Below are positions 61,101 through 64,000 of a stretch of 64,000 nt of DNA, piece after piece (the first letter of the stretch is position 1; the number at the start of each line of letters is the position of its first letter). The notes beneath the pieces were generated by a model, which worked only from the letters and a program-made list of their open reading frames with translations, searched no databases and had not been told where the DNA came from. The DNA lies in contig JAPTOF010000005.1 of NCBI GenBank assembly GCA_028554755.1, positions 13,986,001 through 14,050,000 on the forward strand, read 5' to 3'. The stretch is from Cordia subcordata. Lineage: Eukaryota > Streptophyta > Magnoliopsida > Boraginales > Cordiaceae. A program made the position numbers and the translations under genes.

Positions 61101-62961
61101 GCAAGACAAAATATATGCACATGCCCATCAAGGCATGAACATATATATACACACTTGGAGCTCAACAATTTACCTCAGGAGCCATCCAATATGGTGTTCC
61201 AACAACTGAATGTGTATTAATATCTGCTTCCGTCAGTTTTGTTGCAACACCAAAATCGGCGAGTTTCACAAGACCCTGCAAAATAAGTTAGTTCATATAA
61301 TCTGCTACTTCCAGAGAGCAAAAGGCAGAATCTGCTCAAAAATATCAGTGACCACAAAGGTGAAGACGTCAGACCACAAAATAGAAAGAGAAGTCTTAGA
61401 ATTCTTTTTTCACTAAACACAAGGGGAAATTGAACATCAAAGTTTAACACGAATACCTGGACCAAACACCTCATTGCAGAAATAACAATGTCACACAAAA
61501 CAGAGATAAAACCCAAAAAGAAATCTCCTTATGGAATAACCATAGAAGCAATCAAATCTCCCCTTTTCCAAAAATAAAATGATAAAATAAAATAAAACAA
61601 AAGAACAAAAAGAGGGGGGGGGAAAAAAACTACAGGTTCATTACCTCTTTGGTTGTCAAAATATTTGCACCCTTGATATCACGATGAATTACACCTTGTT
61701 CATGTAGATAAACCAGCCCTTCCAATACCTGGTTGAAAGCAAAGCAAATGTAACTAATGCAACCGAAATCAACATCAAGCGCTAAAGAGGCCAACAAAGA
61801 ATTATGTCATTCTGCAAACCTGAGCTATGTAAACAGCCACTAACGACTCGGGGAAAGGCCCAAATTTATTTGGCTTAATAATGTTTGCGAGTGAGCCATT
61901 CTCCACATACCTGGTAGAACAAATTTTATAAAGTGAGACAAGTTTCTTTTGGGAATTTACAATGAAAAGAATGACCAGAAAGACTGTTCAAGCTTACTTA
62001 CTCAAGAATAATGTGAAGATGAGTCTTTGTCTTTAAAGATCCAAGATATTTGACAATATTTTTGTGGTTCAGATTCTGTGACAGAAAAAAAACACATCAA
62101 TATGTCATAAAGTGGGAAATGAGACCAGGTTGAGATGGCTTTATTCATCTATTTGTTACTCGGAAGGCCAAGTTTATCCAATAGCCATCCATATAAACAA
62201 TTAGAGCATTATTAGAGTAGTACGAAATTCATAAAACAAAAATCTCAGCCCTGTTTGGTTCTTTTTTATTTTTTGCTTTTAAAAACATGTTTTTCAAAAC
62301 ACAATTCGGAAACAGTTTTTGAGAACATAAGTCTTAAAAGACTCATTTGGGAACTTCTATGGTAGAGTAGAGGTAAAGTAGAGCGAGATTAAAGAGAAAA
62401 GTGTTTGCAATAATGGTATCTTAATTATAAAAGTGCCATCAATGAAGTAGACTCCCCCTTGTTTTTGTGGAGGTCTCAGGCACAAGATATTGAAAACATC
62501 TGTTTGTTGTCCTCTGTCTTCTGTTTTTAAAACAGCATTCTTGAGAACTGTTTTCAAAAAACTAAAAACAAAAACAGTCTTTTGAAACATTTTTTTTAAT
62601 TTTTTTTTTGCTTTTGAAAATTAAAAACTGTTTTTAAAAACAGAATCCAAACAAGCCCTTAATCTGGTGTAATTTTAATGTATTGCACATGCAGGAGTTC
62701 CAGATATACAGAAAACTGTGAAGATAGAACATGTTGTCTGCACTAAGTGTTCACTCTTATATATGTGGCATATCATGTAGAAAATGGATGCAAGGGACAA
62801 GAAAATTGATCTGCAGCACCTGAACATTATCACAAGCAGTATAAACAGTCCTCTGTTTTGTGATAACAGGGCATTGATTGAGTGGTAAAATAGTATCCTA
62901 TTATGGATTATAGATCACAGATGCTGCATGAAAAGCTTACCTTGAGCAAATCTATCTCTTG
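46252..62961 (-). CDS. MAP3KE1: MAP3K epsilon protein kinase, 22 exons visible, N-terminus beyond the right edge
   Basis: Exons, 5' to 3': 62961-62941, 62075-62002, 61910-61820, 61728-61645, 61275-61174, 58825-58694, 58460-58389, 57505-57402, 56707-56626, 56462-56061, 55889-55563, 55486-55442, 54390-54211, 54119-54036, 53521-53430, 53347-53264, 50961-50174, 49858-49470, 49385-49251, 48207-47801, 47327-47213, 46428-46252. They give 1328 codons plus stop in one frame. The kinase domain shows QEIDLLK (helix C), [10 protein letters not shown] catalytic loop, DFGVATKL, and GTPYWMAPE activation/P+1 segment, then [14 protein letters not shown] Ser-rich acidic linker follows, then Arm/HEAT-like helices ([40 protein letters not shown]) to the end [11 protein letters not shown]. 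The Gly loop and catalytic Lys (about 67 residues) are outside the window. In Arabidopsis MAP3Ke1/2 are about 1370 residues, act at the plasma membrane in pollen and cell-division control, and relate to yeast Cdc7/Cdc15. Introns are rich in transposon DNA. Confidence 0.96.
48553..48585. repeat. (AT)n microsatellite in a MAP3KE1 intron
   Basis: About 16 perfect AT units lie in the intron between the exons at 49251-49385 and 47801-48207. Confidence 0.9.
51170..51450 (+). mobile_element. Possible degenerate solo LTR in a MAP3KE1 intron
   Basis: The stretch shares the style and order of the LTR at 5476-5705 (GAGTGCTTGCCAG, TTAGTTATATTCAGTTAGTAGTGGACTGAC, ATTATATAGATGCTCC, then T-rich sequence). 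I find no primer-binding site, no TG/CA termini and no partner. A weak call based on resemblance only. Confidence 0.25.
52382..52413. repeat. 32-bp near-palindrome abutting a TRIM element
   Basis: CATATTCCTTAGGTAA is followed at once by TTACCTAGGAATATG, its complement but for one T. The right arm overlaps the first two bases of the TRIM LTR at 52412. Confidence 0.75.
52412..52823 (+). mobile_element. TRIM element with LTR, primer-binding site, polypurine tract and LTR, in a MAP3KE1 intron
   Basis: LTR1 52412-52532 (121 bp) starts TGTTGAAATACATTCC and ends GTGATTCTTAACA. It is followed with no gap by TGGTACCAAAGC (52533-52544), a variant tRNA-Met primer-binding site. LTR2 52725-52823 (99 bp) starts TGTTGAAATATATCCC and ends GTGATTCTTAACA, preceded by a purine-rich GAGAAGGG. 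The interior (about 180 bp) has no reading frame and includes a 7-bp tandem repeat of GGTTCTT/GGTTCTA (about 52672-52709). Total 412 bp. I see no matching five-base target duplication (GAATA versus AAATC). It lies in intron 50962-53263, antisense to the host gene. Its LTR aligns with the copy at 12027-12139 and resembles those near 2570-2975. Confidence 0.8.
55082..55150. repeat. (GA)n microsatellite in a MAP3KE1 intron
   Basis: About 30 GA units, interrupted twice by GACA, lie in the intron between the exons at 55442-55486 and 54211-54390. On the transcribed strand it is a (TC)n polypyrimidine tract. Confidence 0.9.
59450..60620. other. Unidentified C/T-rich island in the 2.3-kb MAP3KE1 intron
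   Basis: The intron between the exons at 61174-61275 and 58694-58825 contains about 1.2 kb whose plus strand is richer in C and poorer in A/T homopolymers than the surrounding introns (for example CCATCCACCTACCCCCCAGG). I found no long frame on either strand, no LTR-like direct repeats, no terminal inverted repeats and no known domain. It could be a decayed insertion (gene fragment or retroelement leader). Confidence 0.35.
62247..62660. mobile_element. MITE in a MAP3KE1 intron, copy 1
   Basis: The left end AGCCCTGTTTGGTTCTTTTT and the complement of the right end (AAGGGCTTGTTTGGATTCTG) form the terminal inverted repeat. AATCT occurs just outside both ends, a possible part of a target duplication. 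The interior includes GAGTAGAGGTAAAGTAGAG, GATTAAAGAGAAAAGTGTTTG and AAGATATTGAAAACATCTG, all recognisable in the copy at 63349. Non-coding, 414 bp. Confidence 0.68.
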
Positions 62962-63348
62962 CTGCAACATTGATGCGTGAAACCAATCCCAACATATTAA
63001 AAAGACCAGTAATTAGTGAGTAAAGCTAAAGGAAAAATGAAATACACTGTATTAAATATAATTAAACAATGAAGCATTTGGTTACCTTATCTTGGTTGTG
63101 ATAGAAGTATGTCATAGACAAGGGAATATATCGTACAAATTTGAGGAATAAAGAAGAATATCATAGGCCGGCCAAGTGGACACAGAAACAGGAAAGCATT
63201 TCTAAAGAGAAAGCAAACCGCCTATCAAACTTACGCAAGATATTTATAGTTTACCATAAGTCTACGATAAACTCTCTCAGTAGTTCAACAAGACTAGAGA
63301 ATATACACGATTAGGTTTCACAATTCATCATCAGATCAGAAAATTATG

Positions 63349-64000
63349 TGCCTGTTTGGTTCAGGTTTTTTTTTAGCTCAGTTCTTCAAAAATAAAAACA
63401 GTTTCTGAGAAAAAAAATTGTTAAAAAAACTTGCTTGCGAACTTTGTTCTTAAAACAATGCTAAACTTCAGAAAAACAAAAACTCTGTGGATAAAAAACC
63501 AAAAAGCAGGTGATGGTTTATTTTCAAACCCCCAGCCTTTTTGATTCTGTATTGCAAAGAGAGAGAAAGACTGATAAAATATTACACTAATATGGCTGAA
63601 GAAAAATAACCAAACAAGAATCAAAGAAAAACTGATACATTTGAGTATGTAAAACTATTGACTAATGATACAATTCTTGAGGTTTTTCACATTTACAGGT
63701 TGGGAGCTTGACTAAACTTTTAGCCCTTTTTTTTGGCTATCTGCCAATAACTTGTAGAGAAAAGATAGAAGACTAGGGCAAAATGTGTTTTTTATGGTAG
63801 AACAGATGTAAAGTGTAGAGGGATTAAAGAGAAAGTGTTTGCCATTGTAATGATTTCTTAATTAGAAAATTGCCATTAGTGAGGACATTGTGGAGTTCTT
63901 TAAAACAAGATGTTGAAAACATCTTTTTGTTGTTCTTTGTTTTTGGTTTGTAAAACAACTATTCTGAGAATTGTTTTCAAAAACAAAAACAAAAAGAGCC
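63349..64000. mobile_element. Related MITE, copy 2, cut by the window edge
   Basis: It starts TGCCTGTTTGGTTCAGG. It contains ATTAAAGAGAAAGTGTTTG, GTTGAAAACATCTTTTTGTTG and ATTCTGAGAATTGTTTTC in the same order as copy 1, and reaches the window end in an A-rich stretch like the right end of copy 1. Extra sequence (about 63400-63790) makes it longer. It lies in the next intron upstream in the same kinase gene. Confidence 0.55.

Noticed and set aside
61217..61516. 99-codon minus-strand frame
   Set aside because: Intron read-through 5' of a kinase exon, in a different frame from the exon.
1..64000. CRISPR arrays, bacterial operons, phage or rRNA genes
   Set aside because: None present: no regularly spaced repeats, no prokaryotic gene arrangement and no rRNA or tRNA cloverleaf that I could recognise.

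Overview
This window is nuclear DNA of a flowering plant, most likely a eudicot. The evidence is protein genes split into many GT-AG exons, AT-rich introns of 0.1-4 kb, chloroplast and plant-specific protein families, and plant-type transposons (Ty1/copia, Ty3/gypsy, TRIM/SMART miniature LTR elements, PIF/Harbinger elements and MITEs). I cannot name the species. I assembled four protein-coding genes exon by exon. In every chain the exon phases close exactly, so the splice sites are mutually consistent.

Layout. (1) 1-3050: 3' end of a decayed Ty1/copia element (integrase C-terminus, reverse transcriptase, RNase H, 3' LTR), inserted into an older TRIM-like element. (2) 3.4-20.6 kb, minus strand: FTSHI5, a chloroplast inactive FtsH-like AAA protein. 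Eleven exons are visible; the C-terminal exons are missing from the window or lost. Its introns hold nested transposons. (3) 20.6-24.8 kb: AT-rich intergenic DNA with dinucleotide repeats, a tandem duplication and two abutting MITEs. (4) 24.8-32.0 kb, plus strand: EIF4A3, the DEAD-box helicase of the exon junction complex, complete in eight exons. (5) 32.6-35.9 kb: internally deleted PIF/Harbinger transposon with a TAA target duplication. (6) 36.2-42.3 kb, plus strand: a GPN-loop GTPase (GPN1/QQT2 type), complete in six exons. (7) 42.3-46.2 kb: decayed Ty3/gypsy gag DNA. (8) 46.25 kb to beyond the right edge, minus strand: MAP3K epsilon, 22 exons visible, first exon(s) outside the window.

FTSHI5 and EIF4A3 are divergent (about 4.2 kb between start codons); QQT2 and MAP3KE1 are convergent. 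The four genes act in unrelated processes: chloroplast protein import or biogenesis, mRNA surveillance, RNA polymerase assembly and nuclear import, and cell-division or pollen kinase signalling. Their adjacency looks like ordinary linkage rather than a functional cluster.

I see no new defence or metabolic system. The most notable content is in the introns: a 221-bp LTR element with intact boundaries filling most of a small intron, a TRIM-like LTR family at three sites, a small LTR element inserted into a MITE terminal repeat, and two related MITEs in neighbouring introns of one kinase gene.
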